DNA of 64,000 bases from Alphaproteobacteria bacterium MarineAlpha11_Bin1. GTDB taxonomy: Bacteria > Pseudomonadota > Alphaproteobacteria > MPNO01 > UBA830. The notes under the pieces were generated by a model, which was given only the letters and a program-made list of their open reading frames with translations, made no database searches and was not told the DNA's origin. The DNA lies in assembly GCA_002937455.1 (NCBI GenBank), contig PTJZ01000002.1, positions 124,001-188,000 on the forward strand, written 5' to 3'. Positions 63,265 through 64,000 of the stretch are shown here, piece after piece. Positions within the stretch are counted from its first letter, which is position 1. Each line of letters begins with the position of its first letter. The translations under genes and the position numbers were made by a program.

Positions 63265-64000
63265 CAGAAAATTCCCTGGTCGTCTCTCGCGGCATGATCA
63301 AGTGCTGATGCGTCAAGTGTGACATGCAACCCACAAATTTCGTCCGCAGTGAGATCAGGCAGGCGCTGGACTGTATCTATAAAACGATCGCGTTCGCCGG
63401 GGCTTACAATGCCCTCGACCAACGTGTTGAACTTTTTTATGTAGTTCTCCCGGGCGAATGGCCGAGCCCCTGCAGGATGTGCATCGGCCACCGCCAACTC
63501 GTCCTCAAAGATCGTTCCATCCTTCATAGTGATAACTACTCGACCACCGAAAGCTCGCTGATTGGGGTCAGAATGGTGGTAGCGCTCGGTCCATATCGGA
63601 TCTTCAATCGTCGAGATCTTATGCCAGAGTTTAACCGTCTCGGGTCGCTGCGCCCGCTCAGGCGCATAGGATTTAACGTGGTGCCATGCCTGATCCTGTA
63701 AAGCGACCGCGAAAATATACATTATCGAGTGATCGAGCGTTTCGCGGCTTGCATTGGGATCCATCTTTTGTGGGTCACCAGCACCCGTTCCAATGACGTA
63801 ATGAGTATGATGGCTGGTATGAATAACAATACTATCGACGGCATCGAAATCGGAGATATTGACGCCCATTTTACGAGCAAGGTCGATCAGCGCCTGACTT
63901 TGGTACTCTGCAGAATGTTCCTTCGTGTAGGTCTCAAGGATCGCGCGCTTGGGCTCTCCATTTTCTGGAAGTGGCACCGTGTAGTTAGCCCCAGGACCAT
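63264..64000 (-). CDS. prpD: 2-methylcitrate dehydratase, PrpD family, C-terminal part
   Basis: The frame stays open past the right edge of the window, so only the last 245 or so residues are seen, starting [57 protein letters not shown] and [19 protein letters not shown] are standard MmgE/PrpD landmarks. It dehydrates 2-methylcitrate in the pathway with PrpC and PrpB. The N-terminal half lies outside. Confidence 0.9.
   Translation of the reverse strand, partial: GPGANYTVPLPENGEPKRAILETYTKEHSAEYQSQALIDLARKMGVNISDFDAVDSIVIHTSHHTHYVIGTGAGDPQKMDPNASRETLDHSIMYIFAVALQDQAWHHVKSYAPERAQRPETVKLWHKISTIEDPIWTERYHHSDPNQRAFGGRVVITMKDGTIFEDELAVADAHPAGARPFARENYIKKFNTLVEGIVSPGERDRFIDTVQRLPDLTADEICGLHVTLDASALDHAARDDQGIF

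Overview
The window looks like a chromosomal segment of a free-living marine alphaproteobacterium, perhaps SAR116-like or Rhodospirillales-like. This placement is inferred from gene content and no marker phylogeny was run. The clues are a proteorhodopsin with a complete retinal-synthesis operon, a SUF operon led by an Rrf2 regulator, a glnB-glnA pair, an alphaproteobacterial-type ParE, and many catabolic genes (Rieske oxygenases, hydantoinases, LLM flavin monooxygenases). Genes are dense, often overlap by ATGA/GTGA/TGATG, and use GTG and TTG starts freely.

Layout. 1-2.3 kb: the 3' end of a CofC-like gene, a parvulin, a cupin and a PuuE-like deacetylase. 2.4-3.8 kb: an AT-rich secreted hydrolase and a decayed SDR pseudogene. 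3.8-9.2 kb: a tight run of permease, APH-type kinase, divergent enolase, 2-hydroxyacid dehydrogenase and FAA hydrolase that looks like an uncharacterised catabolic operon. 9.2-10.2 kb: mostly non-coding, with one possible secreted peptide. 10.2-16.5 kb (minus strand): proteorhodopsin-crtE-crtI-crtB-crtY-blh, a self-contained light-driven proton pump with its chromophore pathway; residue Gln89 predicts a blue-absorbing pump. 16.9-21.5 kb: a small HTH protein, a second 2-hydroxyacid dehydrogenase, an NtaA-family monooxygenase, tRNA-His and an aminotransferase. 21.8-28.1 kb: a sigma-54-like promoter, glnB, glnA, parE, a DEAD-box helicase and a lone RAM-domain protein. 28.1-35.3 kb (minus): gamma-carbonic-anhydrase-like protein and the SUF operon rrf2-sufBCDSU-sufT-like-sufA.

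35.4-58.5 kb is a large catabolic island. It holds a three-component Rieske dioxygenase with two tandem alpha subunits, an IclR regulator, an enamidase-like amidohydrolase, a DUF1185 protein, a RutA-like monooxygenase, an orphan TRAP binding protein, an FAD hydroxylase, a maleate-isomerase-like protein, and an operon of HyuB, HyuA, class III aminotransferase, a tandem alpha/beta-barrel protein and a carboxymuconolactone decarboxylase. An aryl-CoA ligase, nitroreductase, quinone oxidoreductase, alanine dehydrogenase and TetR regulator follow. Together these suggest breakdown of a nitrogen-containing aromatic or heterocycle. Two near-identical 18-bp palindromes at separate divergent promoters suggest that the local TetR protein controls part of the island. 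The window ends with a family 9 glycosyltransferase, a DMT exporter and a 2-methylcitrate operon (prpC, prpB, partial prpD).

The points most worth a second look are the kinase-enolase operon, the nitrogen-aromatic island with its TetR operators and duplicated Rieske alpha subunits, and two genes whose only plausible starts are the rare codons CTG (crtI) and ATT (dioxygenase reductase).
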